Shown: positions 1 through 9,959, counted from the stretch's first letter. The stretch is 64,000 nt of DNA from Croceibacterium sp. TMG7-5b_MA50 (GCF_039830145.1 NZ_CP156082.1:514001-578000); one strand, 5' to 3'. Program-made: numbers and translations. The notes: a model not told the origin generated them from the letters alone.

Positions 1-2
1 TG

Positions 3-641
3 CTGGCGGGCGCCGCCTTCGCGTTGGGCGGCATCGTGCTCCAGGCGTTCCTGCTGCTGGTCGGCGTGCTGGCCTTTGGCGAGGCGGTGCGGCTGATCCT
101 GCGAGCGACGCTGCGCTGGCGGCTGCGGCTCGCCGGCCTGCTGGCGGCGGCGGCCTATATCGGCCTCGCCGCGGCGTTCCTGATCGGCATGCCGCGTTTC
201 GTGCTGGTGGTGGCGGTCGTGGCGGTGATCGCGACCGATACCGGTGCCTATTTCAGTGGGCGCACCATCGGCGGCCCGCGCATCGCGCCGCGGATCAGCC
301 CGTCCAAGACCTGGGCCGGGCTTGCCGGCGGCATGGTCGCGGCGGCGCTGTGGCTGACCTTGGTCGCTGCAGTGCTGCACCAGGCGCTGAACGCCCTTTC
401 CCCGAACGAGCCGGTGGCGATCGCGCCCGGACAATGGCTGATGGGCGCGCTGGTCGGCGCCGGGCTGGCGGTGGCGGCGCAGGCTGGCGACTTCCTGGAA
501 AGCTGGCTGAAGCGCAAGGCGCATGTGAAGGATTCCTCCCGTCTGATCCCCGGCCATGGCGGGGTGCTGGACCGCGTCGACGGGATCATCCCCGTCGCGC
601 TGATCGTCGGCCTGCTCGGCACCTATGGCAGTGCGTGGTAG
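3..641 (+). CDS. cdsA: Phosphatidate cytidylyltransferase, 5' end missing
   Basis: Makes CDP-diacylglycerol from phosphatidate and CTP at the inner membrane, the entry point to phospholipid synthesis (pgsA lies later in this window). The frame is open to the left edge, so the N-terminus and first membrane segments are outside the window. The visible part is mostly hydrophobic helices and ends with the CDP-DAG synthase signature: SWLKRKAHVKDSS, then IPGHGGVLDRVDG, with the conserved Lys/Asp and the HGG-x-x-DR-x-D core. The stop overlaps the first possible dxr start by 17 nt, suggesting one transcript with dxr and rseP. Confidence 0.95.
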   Translation: MAGAAFALGGIVLQAFLLLVGVLAFGEAVRLILRATLRWRLRLAGLLAAAAYIGLAAAFLIGMPRFVLVVAVVAVIATDTGAYFSGRTIGGPRIAPRISPSKTWAGLAGGMVAAALWLTLVAAVLHQALNALSPNEPVAIAPGQWLMGALVGAGLAVAAQAGDFLESWLKRKAHVKDSSRLIPGHGGVLDRVDGIIPVALIVGLLGTYGSAW

Positions 642-1809
642 CTGCGCGGCGCACGTGACCCGTTCCATCTCCATCTTCGGTGCGACCGGCTCGATCGGCG
701 CCTCGACGCTCGACCTCGTCGGCCGCCAGCCGGAGGAGTGGCGGGTGGAGGCGCTGACCGCCAATTGCCAGGCGGCGGAGCTTGCCCGGTTGGCGCGGCA
801 GCACGGGGCGCGCATAGCGGTCGTCGCTGACGAGGGGTGCCTGCCCGAACTGCGCGGCCACTTGGCGGGCAGCGGTATCGAGGCGGCTGGCGGTGCGCAG
901 GCGCTGGTCGATGCGGCGGCAAGAGGGGCCGACCTGACGGTCGCGGCCATTGTCGGCTGCGCGGGGTTGGCACCGACCATGGCGGCGATCCGCGCCGGCA
1001 AGACGGTCGCCCTCGCCAACAAGGAGGCGCTGGTCTCCGCCGGCGAGGTGATGACCGCCGCGGTGAGGCGCCATGGCGCCACGCTGCTGCCGGTCGATTC
1101 AGAGCATAACGCGATCTTCCAGTGCCTGGCCGGCAACGACATCGCCGATGTGGCCGTCATCACATTGACGGCGAGCGGCGGCCCTTTGCGCGACTGGCCG
1201 CTGGAACGGCTGCGCGGTGCGACCGCGGCGGAGGCGGTGGCGCACCCCAATTGGTCGATGGGCGCCAAGATCAGCGTCGATTCCGCCACCATGTTCAACA
1301 AGGGGCTGGAATTCATCGAGGCGTTCCACCTCTTCCCCGTCGGTCATGAACGGCTGCGGATCGTGGTCCATCCGCAAAGCGTCATCCATTCCATGGTGGA
1401 ATACCGCGACGGCTCCACGCTGGCGCAGCTCGGCCCGGCCGACATGCGCGTGCCGATCGCCTCCACCTTGGCATGGCCGCGCCGCATGGACACGCCGTGC
1501 AAGCCGCTGGATCTGCCCGCGATCGGCCAGCTCACCTTCTTCGCGCCTGACGAGGACCGTTTCCCCGCGACCCGCCTGGCGCGGGAGGCGGTGGTGGCGG
1601 GCGGCGGCGCAGCGGCCGTGCTGAACGCCGCGAACGAGGTGGCGGTGGCAGCCTTCCTGTCTGGTCAGATTGCATTCACCCGGATTGCGCAAATTGTGGC
1701 GCAAGTGCTTGAAACCTATTCCCCCGCGCCGCCCATGACTCTTGACGAGGTGCTTGCCGTCGATGGCGAGGCGCGCCGACGCGCCACCACCATGCTGCGG
1801 CCGGCCTGA
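625..1809 (+). CDS. dxr: 1-deoxy-D-xylulose 5-phosphate reductoisomerase
   Basis: Converts DXP to 2-C-methyl-D-erythritol 4-phosphate with NADPH, the committed step of the MEP isoprenoid pathway, in the cytosol. The 394-residue product has the NADPH-binding loop SIFGATGSIGASTLDL near the N-terminus, the ALANKEALVSAG stretch, the metal-site motif LPVDSEHNAIFQC and the NWSMGAKISVDSATM segment. ATG at 625 overlaps cdsA. An in-frame GTG at 655 would begin MTRSISIFGATG, close to the usual start of the family, and may be the true start. rseP follows after 4 nt. Confidence 0.97.
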   Translation: MAVRGSCAAHVTRSISIFGATGSIGASTLDLVGRQPEEWRVEALTANCQAAELARLARQHGARIAVVADEGCLPELRGHLAGSGIEAAGGAQALVDAAARGADLTVAAIVGCAGLAPTMAAIRAGKTVALANKEALVSAGEVMTAAVRRHGATLLPVDSEHNAIFQCLAGNDIADVAVITLTASGGPLRDWPLERLRGATAAEAVAHPNWSMGAKISVDSATMFNKGLEFIEAFHLFPVGHERLRIVVHPQSVIHSMVEYRDGSTLAQLGPADMRVPIASTLAWPRRMDTPCKPLDLPAIGQLTFFAPDEDRFPATRLAREAVVAGGGAAAVLNAANEVAVAAFLSGQIAFTRIAQIVAQVLETYSPAPPMTLDEVLAVDGEARRRATTMLRPA

Positions 1810-1813
1810 CAGC

Positions 1814-2929
1814 ATGATCGAGAGCCCCCCGCTGTGGATGTGGGTCATCGGCTTCCTGCTGGTGCTGGGGCCGCTGGTGACGCTGCACGAGCTGGGGCAC
1901 TACCTGGTGGGCCGCTGGTTCGGCGTACAGGCGACCGCATTTTCCGTCGGCTTCGGCAAGGAGCTGGCCGGCTACACCGATCGGCGCGGGACCCGCTGGA
2001 AGCTGTCGGCGCTGCCGCTGGGCGGCTATGTCCAGTTCGCCGGCGACATGAACCCTGCCAGCCAGCCGAGCGACGAGTGGCTGGCCCTGCCGGCGGAGGA
2101 GCGGGCGCGCACGTTCCAGGCCCGCACGCTGTGGCAGAAGGCGCTGATCGTCGCGGCCGGACCCGTCACCAACTTCGCAGTGGCCATCGCCATCCTCGCC
2201 GGCCTCAACCTCGCCTATGGCCGGGTGGAGGTGCCGCCGGTGGTGCAGGTGCTGGCGGAAGATGGCGCCGCGGCACAGGCGGGCGTCGCGCTCGGCGATC
2301 GCATCGTCAGCCTGAACGGCGAGCCGATCGAGCAGTTCGAGGAGGTGCGCGGCTTCGTCGCCCCCTATCCGGACGAGCCCGTGACGCTGGTGGTGGATCG
2401 CGGCGGGCGGCAGCTGACCTATCGCTTCACCATCCGCAGCGTGGAGGAGCAGGACCGGTTCGGCAACCGCTTCCGCATCGGCCAGATCGGGGTTGGTTCC
2501 GGCGACGGGCAATTGGTGCCGGTGCAGCCTGCCGAATCCGTGGTGCTGGCGGTGCGGCAGACGGGCGAGATCGTGGAGACCATGGTGATCGGCCTGTGGC
2601 AGGTCATCAGCGGCCGGCGGTCGGTGGAGGAACTGGGTGGCCCGATCAAAATCGCCAAGTTTTCGGGCGAGCAGCTGAGCCTAGGCTGGCCGCAATTCAT
2701 CCACTTCGCCGCCCTGATCTCGATTAACTTGGCATTCATTAACCTCCTGCCAATTCCGGCGCTCGATGGTGGTCACCTGGCCTTCTACGCGGCGGAAGCG
2801 ATCCGTCGCCGACCGGCCAGCCAGCGCAGTCAGGAATGGGCATTTCGCACCGGCATCGCCTTGGTGCTGGCGCTGATGCTGTTCGTGACGATAAACGATG
2901 TTGCCACGCTGCCCATCTGGGGGCGGTAG
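1814..2929 (+). CDS. rseP: RIP metalloprotease RseP (site-2 protease)
   Basis: Intramembrane zinc protease that cleaves membrane-bound anti-sigma factors or signal-peptide remnants. At 371 residues it has HELGH at about residues 25-29 in the first membrane helix, a PDZ domain in the middle (around DGAAAQAGVALGDRIVSLNG), and the second metal-ligand motif NLLPIPALDGGHL in a C-terminal helix. The ATG at 1814 fits because the first helix follows at once; the frame also runs upstream into dxr. It sits between dxr and bamA, as in many proteobacteria. Confidence 0.95.
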   Translation: MIESPPLWMWVIGFLLVLGPLVTLHELGHYLVGRWFGVQATAFSVGFGKELAGYTDRRGTRWKLSALPLGGYVQFAGDMNPASQPSDEWLALPAEERARTFQARTLWQKALIVAAGPVTNFAVAIAILAGLNLAYGRVEVPPVVQVLAEDGAAAQAGVALGDRIVSLNGEPIEQFEEVRGFVAPYPDEPVTLVVDRGGRQLTYRFTIRSVEEQDRFGNRFRIGQIGVGSGDGQLVPVQPAESVVLAVRQTGEIVETMVIGLWQVISGRRSVEELGGPIKIAKFSGEQLSLGWPQFIHFAALISINLAFINLLPIPALDGGHLAFYAAEAIRRRPASQRSQEWAFRTGIALVLALMLFVTINDVATLPIWGR

Positions 2930-3109
2930 GCCATGCACCGCCCACCTTGTCGCGAGGGGGCATCACGGGAACGACCAAGGGGATCGCGGCACGTAAGCTT
3001 CCAAACGCTCGCTTGATCGTCCGCCCGGCATGGGGCAAGGGCGCGGGCTTCCACCGCGTGAGGGGAACCGGCATGACGCTGCGGGGGCGGCGGACAGGGC
3101 CGGGTTGAT

Positions 3110-5887
3110 GTGCCGCTATCCATGCAGATGATTGGACCGACGGGAATGACCGCCAGGAATACTGAAGTGACTGCCTTGCCCCTGATGGCGGCGCTGCTCG
3201 GCTGCACGATGCTGGCCGGCCTGCCGGTGGTGGCCGTGGCGCAGGACTCGCCCGCAGCCACGCCTCCGGCGGCTACGCCGCCTGCCACCACGGGCCAGGC
3301 CGCACCGGGGCAGGCCCCCGCGGCCGCCCCTGCCGCCGCGCCGCAGCCACAGGGCGAGGTGATCCGGTCCATCGCGGTCGCCGGGGCCCAGCGGCTGGAG
3401 CCGGAGACGATCCTCAGCTACATCAAGCTGCGCCCGGGCGACCGCTACAGCCCCGCCGCCGCCGACCAGGCGCTGAAGGATCTGGCCGCGACCGAGCTGT
3501 TTTCGGATTACCGCATCGACAACAATGCCGGCAATCTGGTCATCACCGTGGTGGAAAACCCGGTCATCAACCGCATCGTGCTGGAAGGCAATCGCCGGAT
3601 CAAGGACGACAAGATCCTGCCGGAGATCCAACTGGAGCCGCGGCAGATCTTCACCCGGTCGAAGGTGCGCGCCGACGTTGCCCGCATCATCGAGCTGTAC
3701 AAGCGCCAGGGCCGCTTCGCCGCCACGGTGGAGCCACAGATGGTGCAGCTCGACCAGAACCGCGTGGACGTGGTGTTCGAGATCACGGAAGGGCCCAAGT
3801 CCAAGGTCCGCCAGATCAACATCCTGGGGAACGAGGCGTTCAGCGACGGCGAGCTGCGCGACGAGATGGTGACCAAGGTCGCCAGCATCACCCGCATCTT
3901 CTCGTCCGGCACCAGCTACGATCCGGACCGGCTGGCTTTCGACCAGCAGCAGCTGCGCGCGTTCTATCTCCAGAACGGCTATGCCGATTTCCGCGTTGTG
4001 TCCGCCGTGGCGGAACTGACGCCCGACAAGCGCGACTTCATCATTACCTACGTGGTCGAGGAAGGGGAGCGCTACAAGTTCGGTGAGGTCGGGGTCGACA
4101 GCCAGCTGCGCGACTTCGATTCCGATCGGATGAGCGCCAACCTGCCGATGAAGTCGGGCGACTGGTACGACGCCAAGCTGGTCGAGGACACGATCGAGCA
4201 GATGACGGAGCTGGCCGGCACCTACGGCTACGCCTTCGCCGACGTGCAGCCCCGCTTCACGCGCAACCAGGAAGACCTGACGATGAACGTGCGCTTCGTC
4301 ATCAACGAAGCGCCGCGCGTCTATGTCGAGCAGGTGAACATCAACGGCAACACGCTGACGCAGGACAAGGTCGTGCGGCGCGAGTTCCGCATCACCGAAG
4401 GCGACGCCTTCAATTCGCTGCAGGTGCAGCGCTCCACCGCGCGCATCAACTCGCTGGGTTACTTCCAGGAGAATTTCGAGGTCAGCCAGGTCGATGGCTC
4501 GGCCGCGGACCGCATCATCCTGGACGCCAACGTGCAGGAACAGGCGACGGGCGAACTGTCGCTGTCGGCCGGCTTCTCCTCCATCGAAAGCTTCATCTTC
4601 CAGGGATCGATCCGGCAGCGCAACTTCCGCGGTCGCGGGCAGACGGTGGGCCTGGCGGTCAGCTATTCCCGCTATTCGCGCTCGGGCAGCATCAGCTTCA
4701 GCGAGCCGTATCTGTTCGACAAGAACATCTCCGCCGGTGTCGACATCTATCGCCGGGATTTCAACAACGGCTATCTGGATCGCAATTCGGCGACCTACGA
4801 ACAGGCGCAGACCGGTATCTCGCTGCGCGCGGGCGTGCCGCTGACGGAGTACATGACGGCGGTTGCCCGCTACACGTTCAACTACGACGATGTGACGCTG
4901 GACGAGGATCAGTACTTCATCGACGGCCAGTGCTCGCCGCTGATCGCCGGCCGGTTCCTGTGCGATGCGATCGGCACCCGGACCAGTTCCATCCTGGGCG
5001 GTTCGCTGATCTACTCCACGCTCAACAGCCGCGTGCGCCCGACATCGGGCGAGAACGTGGTGCTCAGCGTCGATCTCGCCGGCCTGGGCGGATCGGTTAA
5101 GTATGCGCGCGTCACCGCCAATGCCGACAAGTACTGGAACATCGGCAGTGGCTTCATCTTCAACCTCAGCGCGCAGGGCGGCTACATCAAGGGGCTGGGC
5201 AACAACGGCAACGTGCTGCTGACCGACCGCTTCTTCCTGGGCGAGCCGCAGATCCGCGGCTTCGACATCCGGGGCGTCGGCCCGCGCGTGATTCGGCGCT
5301 TCTACCAGACCGACGCGGCACAGGCCGATGGTTACGCCCGCGATGCGGCCGGCAACGGCATCCTGCTGCCCTTGCGCGATCGCGGCAATTCGGACGACGC
5401 GCTGGGCGGCAACGCCATGTACCTGTTCCAGGCGGAGCTGGAGATCCCGCTCAGCTCCGGCGCGCGGGAGCTGGGCCTGCGCCCGTCGATCTTCGTCGAT
5501 GCGGGCGCGGTGTTCAATGTCCGCCGGCCGCAGCTGACCTCCACCCCGTTCCCGGGCGGGCAGGGCATTCCGGCGCGCGACGCGAACGGCAACCAGCTCT
5601 ATTCGCAGATCGTGTACGATGCCGCCGGGCAGCCGACAGGCACGACGGCGGTGACGAACCCGACCTCGCCCACCGGCATCGCCAACGAACCGATCAACCG
5701 TTTCACCCTCCCGCCCTTCGTGGAGCAGTTCTATGGTGACACGCCCAAGCCGCGCGTCGCCATCGGCATCGGGGTGGACTGGAACTCGCCATTCGGCCCG
5801 TTCCGCATCAACGCCGCCTATCCGCTGCTGAAGGCGGAAGGCGACGACACGCAAATCTTCTCGTTCAACGTAGGAACCCAGTTCTGA
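3110..5887 (+). CDS. bamA: Outer membrane protein assembly factor BamA
   Basis: Core of the BAM complex, which folds and inserts beta-barrel proteins into the outer membrane. The product is up to 925 residues: signal peptide with hydrophobic core LPLMAALLGCTMLAGLP and cleavage near VAVAQ, then an Ala/Pro/Gln-rich linker of about 35 residues, POTRA repeats (from about residue 83, starting GEVIRSIAVAG), and a 16-strand-type barrel. The conserved lid-loop motif IRGFDIRGVGPR is present and the chain ends in Phe (FNVGTQF), the usual outer-membrane C-terminal signal. GTG 3110 is the longest start; ATG at 3122, 3128 or 3149 are equally possible. The stop overlaps the ompH ATG by 1 nt. Confidence 0.96.
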   Translation: MPLSMQMIGPTGMTARNTEVTALPLMAALLGCTMLAGLPVVAVAQDSPAATPPAATPPATTGQAAPGQAPAAAPAAAPQPQGEVIRSIAVAGAQRLEPETILSYIKLRPGDRYSPAAADQALKDLAATELFSDYRIDNNAGNLVITVVENPVINRIVLEGNRRIKDDKILPEIQLEPRQIFTRSKVRADVARIIELYKRQGRFAATVEPQMVQLDQNRVDVVFEITEGPKSKVRQINILGNEAFSDGELRDEMVTKVASITRIFSSGTSYDPDRLAFDQQQLRAFYLQNGYADFRVVSAVAELTPDKRDFIITYVVEEGERYKFGEVGVDSQLRDFDSDRMSANLPMKSGDWYDAKLVEDTIEQMTELAGTYGYAFADVQPRFTRNQEDLTMNVRFVINEAPRVYVEQVNINGNTLTQDKVVRREFRITEGDAFNSLQVQRSTARINSLGYFQENFEVSQVDGSAADRIILDANVQEQATGELSLSAGFSSIESFIFQGSIRQRNFRGRGQTVGLAVSYSRYSRSGSISFSEPYLFDKNISAGVDIYRRDFNNGYLDRNSATYEQAQTGISLRAGVPLTEYMTAVARYTFNYDDVTLDEDQYFIDGQCSPLIAGRFLCDAIGTRTSSILGGSLIYSTLNSRVRPTSGENVVLSVDLAGLGGSVKYARVTANADKYWNIGSGFIFNLSAQGGYIKGLGNNGNVLLTDRFFLGEPQIRGFDIRGVGPRVIRRFYQTDAAQADGYARDAAGNGILLPLRDRGNSDDALGGNAMYLFQAELEIPLSSGARELGLRPSIFVDAGAVFNVRRPQLTSTPFPGGQGIPARDANGNQLYSQIVYDAAGQPTGTTAVTNPTSPTGIANEPINRFTLPPFVEQFYGDTPKPRVAIGIGVDWNSPFGPFRINAAYPLLKAEGDDTQIFSFNVGTQF

Positions 5888-6564
5888 TGACCAAGCTTCT
5901 GAAGCCCGCGCTGGCCGTCGGCCTCGCTTTCGCCGCGCTGACCGCACCTGCCGCCATCGCCCCCGTCGCTGCGCAGACCGCGCAGACCGTCGGTGTCGTC
6001 AACTACCAGGCGGTGATCGCCAGCTCCAACGCGTTCCGCGCCGCGCAGCAGCAGCGCCAGACCACCTACCAGGCGCAGATCGAGCAGGCGAACCAGCGCC
6101 GCACCGCGATCCAGCAGCAGCTGCAGCCGCTCGTCACCCAGTTGCAGACCGCCAGCCAGCAGCCGAACGCCGACCAGGCCGCGCTGCAGCAGCAGGCCGC
6201 GCAGATCCAGCAGATCGAGGCGGCCGGCCAGCGCGAGCTGCAGCAGATCATCGCCCCCGTGCAGCTGAGCCAGGCCTATGCGGAGGAGCAGGTGCAGGCG
6301 CAGCTGCCGACCGCAATCGAGAACGCGGCCAAGGCGCGTGGCGTGACGCTGGTGCTGACGCCCGACACGGTGCTGTATGCGGAGGCCGCGCTGAACCTCA
6401 ATCAGGCGGTGCTGGACCAGCTCAACACGCTGCTCCCCTCCATCCAGGTGACGCCGCCTGAAGGGTGGGTCCCGGCCGAGATCCGGGAACAGCAGGCGGC
6501 GCAGGCCGCCGCGCAGGGCCAGGCGCCCGCCGCAGCCGCGACCACTCCGGTCGAGGGGCGCTGA
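5887..6564 (+). CDS. OmpH/Skp-family periplasmic chaperone
   Basis: Skp-type chaperone that escorts unfolded outer-membrane proteins to BamA. The 225-residue product has a signal peptide ([19 protein letters not shown], cleavage near VAAQ). A short beta segment ([14 protein letters not shown]) follows, then a long Gln/Ala-rich coiled coil at about residues 55-130, the tentacle region of Skp-like proteins, and a C-terminal strand region ([19 protein letters not shown]). The C-terminal tail is rich in Ala and Gln. It overlaps bamA by 1 nt and fabZ by 1 nt, so the three are probably co-translated. Confidence 0.9.
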   Translation: MTKLLKPALAVGLAFAALTAPAAIAPVAAQTAQTVGVVNYQAVIASSNAFRAAQQQRQTTYQAQIEQANQRRTAIQQQLQPLVTQLQTASQQPNADQAALQQQAAQIQQIEAAGQRELQQIIAPVQLSQAYAEEQVQAQLPTAIENAAKARGVTLVLTPDTVLYAEAALNLNQAVLDQLNTLLPSIQVTPPEGWVPAEIREQQAAQAAAQGQAPAAAATTPVEGR

Positions 6565-7040
6565 TGACCGACGCCGCCACCCCAGTCGCCGAGCCACGCA
6601 CCATGGACGTCGCGGGCATCCTTGCGATGCTGCCGCACCGTTATCCGATGCTGCTGGTCGACCGGGTGGCGGAGCTGGTGCCGGACGAGCGCATCACCGC
6701 CATCAAGGCGGTGTCGTTCAACGAAAGCTTCTTCCAGGGCCATTTCCCCGGCCGTCCGATCATGCCGGGCGTCTTGCAGATAGAGGCGCTGGCACAGGCC
6801 GCGGGCATCCTAGCGGTCGAGACGCTGGGCCTCGCCGGTAGCGGCAAGCTGGTCTATTTCATGGCCATCGACGAGGCGAAGTTCCGCGCCCCCGTGGAGC
6901 CCGGCTGCCTGCTCACGCTGGAGGCGAGTTTCGTGCAGAAGCGCGCCCGCGTGTGCAAGTTCCGCGGCGTCGCCAGCGTGGAAGGGAAGGTGACATGCGA
7001 GGTGAACTTCACCGCCATGATCGCCGATGCGCCGGCCTGA
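6564..7040 (+). CDS. fabZ: 3-hydroxyacyl-ACP dehydratase FabZ
   Basis: Dehydrates 3-hydroxyacyl-ACP in type II fatty acid synthesis. The 158-residue product shows the hot-dog-fold markers: [14 protein letters not shown], and the catalytic stretch [20 protein letters not shown] with the active-site His and Glu. ATG 6564 overlaps the ompH stop by 1 nt. In most Gram-negatives lpxD lies just upstream and lpxA just downstream; both are absent here. Confidence 0.97.
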   Translation: MTDAATPVAEPRTMDVAGILAMLPHRYPMLLVDRVAELVPDERITAIKAVSFNESFFQGHFPGRPIMPGVLQIEALAQAAGILAVETLGLAGSGKLVYFMAIDEAKFRAPVEPGCLLTLEASFVQKRARVCKFRGVASVEGKVTCEVNFTAMIADAPA

Positions 7041-7161
7041 CTGCAAAAGCGCTTTCCTACAGCCCCGCAGGATGGCTCAACCGCGCTCAAGCCCGGTCGC
7101 GCCGCCCTGCCTGATTCGCCTGAACAGCATCGGCCTAAGCGTGAATGGGGCCGAGCGGTAG

Positions 7162-7182
7162 GTGTCAACTTAGTGTCAACTT
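7162..7182 (+). repeat. Tandem direct repeat upstream of rpmE
   Basis: GTGTCAACTT occurs twice (7162-7171 and 7173-7182), 11 nt start to start, about one helical turn. It lies in the 253-nt gap between fabZ and rpmE (7041-7293). On the opposite strand each copy contains TTGACAC, a -35-like hexamer. It may be a protein-binding site or chance; no regulator can be named. Confidence 0.4.
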
Positions 7183-7293
7183 CCGCCTGATCCGGCGACT
7201 TGCCATGACCGTCCGATGGCCTTATGGGCGCCGCTTTCCATCCCAATTGCCCAGCCGGTCGGTACCGGCCCCATGCACGAGGACTTGTACGCC

Positions 7294-7521
7294 ATGAAGG
7301 CCGATATCCACCCCGACTACCACATGATCAAGGTGCAGATGACCGACGGCACCGTGTTCGAAACCCGCTCTACCTGGGGCAAGGAAGGCGACACGCTGGC
7401 GCTCGACATCGACCCGACCAGCCACCCGGCCTGGACCGGTGGTACGCGTCAGCTGGATACCGGTGGCCGCGTGGCGCAGTTCAACAAGCGCTTCGGCGGG
7501 CTGTCGCTCAAGAAGAAGTGA
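7294..7521 (+). CDS. rpmE: Ribosomal protein bL31
   Basis: Large-subunit protein bridging the two ribosomal subunits. The 75-residue product begins [19 protein letters not shown], matching the family start, and ends in a basic tail (FGGLSLKKK). It has no Cys pairs, so it is the zinc-free form. The ATG at 7294 has GAGGA about 10 nt upstream; an in-frame ATG at 7273 would add seven residues (MHEDLYA) and is less likely. It is separated from fabZ by 253 nt, so it probably has its own promoter. Confidence 0.95.
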   Translation: MKADIHPDYHMIKVQMTDGTVFETRSTWGKEGDTLALDIDPTSHPAWTGGTRQLDTGGRVAQFNKRFGGLSLKKK

Positions 7522-7563
7522 GCCGGCGTCCGGCCCCGCCATCGCGCAGGGCTGGCGTGACGG

Positions 7564-7591
7564 TTGCGCGTTCGCGAGAAATCGCTATAGG
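7564..7591 (+). promoter_or_regulatory. Predicted housekeeping promoter of rpmF
   Basis: TTGCGC (7564-7569), 16 nt, then TATAGG (7586-7591) within GCTATAGG, which resembles the alphaproteobacterial housekeeping -10. Transcription would start near 7598, giving a leader of about 107 nt before rpmF. AAGGA at 7689-7693 serves as ribosome binding site. Confidence 0.5.
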
Positions 7592-7704
7592 GCGCGCCTT
7601 CGCCGCATGATCCGCCATCGCCCCCGCGCATGCTTGCACGGGTGGCGGCGGCGTTCTAGGGCGGCCGCAACATCATTGATCAATTCTAAGGAACAGGTGC
7701 CGCA

Positions 7705-7884
7705 ATGGCCGTCCCCAAGAGGAAAACTTCCCCGCACCGTCGCGGTAACCGCCGGTCCCACGACGCACTCAAGGTCGAGGCCTTTCACGAGTGCACCAAT
7801 TGTGGCGAGCTGAAGCGCCCGCACCACCTGTGCGGCGCCTGCGGTCACTACAACGGACGCGAAATCGTCGCCCCCGCAGCCTGA
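7705..7884 (+). CDS. rpmF: Ribosomal protein bL32
   Basis: Large-subunit ribosomal protein. The 59-residue product starts [20 protein letters not shown], the standard bL32 N-terminus, and carries a four-Cys zinc ribbon (C-T-N-C, then C-G-A-C). It was read directly from the sequence. AAGGA lies 11 nt upstream of the ATG. It stands immediately before plsX and fabH, the classic rpmF-plsX-fabH order that links ribosome and fatty-acid synthesis genes. Confidence 0.97.
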   Translation: MAVPKRKTSPHRRGNRRSHDALKVEAFHECTNCGELKRPHHLCGACGHYNGREIVAPAA

Positions 7885-7911
7885 TCGTCAGGTGATGGGG
7901 AATTGGCGCGC

Positions 7912-8997
7912 ATGAGCCTGCCGCGTATCGCCGTTGACGCGATGGGCGGGGACGAGGGCGTGCGCGTCATGGTCTCCGGGGCGGCGCTCGCCCGTCGGCG
8001 GCATGACAAGTTCAAGTTCCTGCTGGTCGGCGACGGTCCCCGGATCGAACAGGCGCTTGACCAGCATCCCGGCCTCCGCGCCGCTGCCGAGGTCCTCCAT
8101 TGCGAGGATGTGGTCGCCGGCGACGAGAAGCCGACGCAAGCGCTGCGCCGGGCGCGCACCACCTCCATGGGCCTCGCCATCAATGCGGTGAAGCGCGGCG
8201 ATGCCGGCGCCGCCGTCAGCGCAGGCAATACCGGCGCGCTGATGGCGATGAGCAAGCTGGCGCTGCGCACCATGCCGGGCATCGACCGGCCGGCTCTCGC
8301 TGCGCTGATGCCGACGCTGGGCGACAACGATGTCATCATGCTGGATCTCGGCGCCAACACCGAGTGCAGCGCGCAGAACCTGGTCCAGTTCGCGATCATG
8401 GGCGCGGCCTATGCGCGGATCGTGACGGGGCGCGAACGCCCGCGCGTCCGCCTGTTGAACATCGGCACCGAAGATACGAAGGGCACCGGCGACCTGCAGG
8501 ATGCCGCCCAGGCGCTGCGCGACGCGCACGGGCTGGCGCTCGACTTCGAAGGCTTCGTTGAGGCGAACACCATCAACCGCGGCAATGTCGACGTAGTGGT
8601 GACCGATGGCTTCTCCGGCAATATCGCGCTGAAGGCGATCGAAGGCTCCGCCCGGTTCGTGACCGACCTGCTGAAGGATGCGTTCCGCTCCTCGCTCCGG
8701 TCCAAGATCGGCTTCCTGATCTCCCGTCCGGCAACCGAATTGCTGCGCCATCACCTTGATCCAAACAACCACAATGGCGCGGTCTTCCTCGGCCTGAACG
8801 GTGTGGTCGTGAAATCCCATGGCAGCGCCACCGCCGCCGGCGTTGCCAATGCCGTCGCCGTGTCGGCGCGCCTGTTGGAAGAGGATCTGACGCAGCGCAT
8901 CACCGCCGACCTGCACGAACTCGGCACGGACCGGCTGCGCGCCCGGGTGTCGCCAGCCAATCTTGGCGCTCGACCCAATCTGGAGCCGTCACAATGA
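7912..8997 (+). CDS. plsX: Phosphate acyltransferase PlsX
   Basis: Converts acyl-ACP to acyl-phosphate, which PlsY (also encoded in this window) uses to acylate glycerol-3-phosphate; a peripheral membrane enzyme. The 361-residue product begins [16 protein letters not shown], the family hallmark, and includes [12 protein letters not shown] and LDLGANTEC motifs and [12 protein letters not shown]. The ATG at 7912 is preferred over a TTG nine nt earlier. The stop overlaps the fabH ATG in an ATGA arrangement. Confidence 0.97.
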   Translation: MSLPRIAVDAMGGDEGVRVMVSGAALARRRHDKFKFLLVGDGPRIEQALDQHPGLRAAAEVLHCEDVVAGDEKPTQALRRARTTSMGLAINAVKRGDAGAAVSAGNTGALMAMSKLALRTMPGIDRPALAALMPTLGDNDVIMLDLGANTECSAQNLVQFAIMGAAYARIVTGRERPRVRLLNIGTEDTKGTGDLQDAAQALRDAHGLALDFEGFVEANTINRGNVDVVVTDGFSGNIALKAIEGSARFVTDLLKDAFRSSLRSKIGFLISRPATELLRHHLDPNNHNGAVFLGLNGVVVKSHGSATAAGVANAVAVSARLLEEDLTQRITADLHELGTDRLRARVSPANLGARPNLEPSQ

Positions 8998-9959
8998 TCC
9001 GGTCGGTGTTCCGCGGGGTGGGCCACGCTCTGCCGGCACGAGTGGTCAGTAATGACGAGCTGGCTCAGCAGCTCGACACCAGTGACGAATGGATCCGCGA
9101 ACGGACCGGCATCACCCAGCGCTACATTGCGGGCGAGGGTGAGACCACCGGATCGCTGGCGACCGCCGCAGCGCGCGCCGCACTGGCGGATGCCGGTATC
9201 GATGCGTCCGCCGTGGACCTGATCGTGCTGGCGACCGCTACGCCGGACCAGACCTTCCCCGCCACCGCCACGCTGGTGCAGCACGCGCTGGGTTGCAGCG
9301 GCGCGGCGTTCGATGTCGCGGCGGTCTGCTCGGGCTTCCTGTATGCGCTGGGCACCGCCGATTCGATGCTGCGCAGCGGCATGGCGACGACGGCCCTGGT
9401 GATCGGCGCGGAGACCTTCAGCCGCATCCTCGACTGGGAAGACCGCACCACCTGCGTGCTGTTCGGCGACGGCGCGGGCGCCTTCGTCCTGCAGGCGGCC
9501 GATGTGGCGGAGCATGACGGACCAGGCGTCCTGGCGACGAAGCTGCATGCCGACGGCCAGCATCGCGACCTGCTGCATGTCGATGGCGGTCCGTCCACCA
9601 CCGGCACCGTGGGCAAGCTGCGGATGAAGGGGCGCGAGGTGTTCCGCCACGCCGTCGTCAATCTGGCGGAGGTGCTGGCGGAGGTGCTGGAGGCATCGGG
9701 CCACACGCCGCAGGACATCGACTGGGTCGTACCGCATCAGGCCAATTTCCGCATTCTGGACGCGACCGCGCGCAAGCTGGGCTTGCCGATGGAGCGGATG
9801 GTGGTGACGGTCGACCGCCATGCCAACACCTCCGCCGCGTCAGTGCCGCTGGCCTTTGCCGTTGCGCGAGCCGATGGCCGGATCAAGGATGGCGACCTCG
9901 TCATGTTGGAGGCGATGGGCGGCGGCTTCACCTGGGGGGCCAGCCTGCTGCGGCTGTGA
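8994..9959 (+). CDS. fabH: Beta-ketoacyl-ACP synthase III
   Basis: Starts fatty acid synthesis by condensing acetyl-CoA with malonyl-ACP. The 321-residue thiolase-fold product has the catalytic triad: Cys112 in [11 protein letters not shown], His in VPHQANFRI, Asn in [10 protein letters not shown]. It is translationally coupled to plsX by a 4-nt overlap. A 132-nt gap follows before ihfA. Confidence 0.97.
   Translation: MIRSVFRGVGHALPARVVSNDELAQQLDTSDEWIRERTGITQRYIAGEGETTGSLATAAARAALADAGIDASAVDLIVLATATPDQTFPATATLVQHALGCSGAAFDVAAVCSGFLYALGTADSMLRSGMATTALVIGAETFSRILDWEDRTTCVLFGDGAGAFVLQAADVAEHDGPGVLATKLHADGQHRDLLHVDGGPSTTGTVGKLRMKGREVFRHAVVNLAEVLAEVLEASGHTPQDIDWVVPHQANFRILDATARKLGLPMERMVVTVDRHANTSAASVPLAFAVARADGRIKDGDLVMLEAMGGGFTWGASLLRL

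Noticed and set aside
3116-5947. 943-codon open frame antisense to bamA
   Set aside because: It mirrors the bamA codons in high-GC DNA, shows no domain I recognise and lacks a plausible start context; bamA itself is certain.
7041-7293. tRNA or small RNA between fabZ and rpmE
   Set aside because: No cloverleaf or terminator-like structure; only a short AAAGCGCTTT palindrome and the direct repeat were found.
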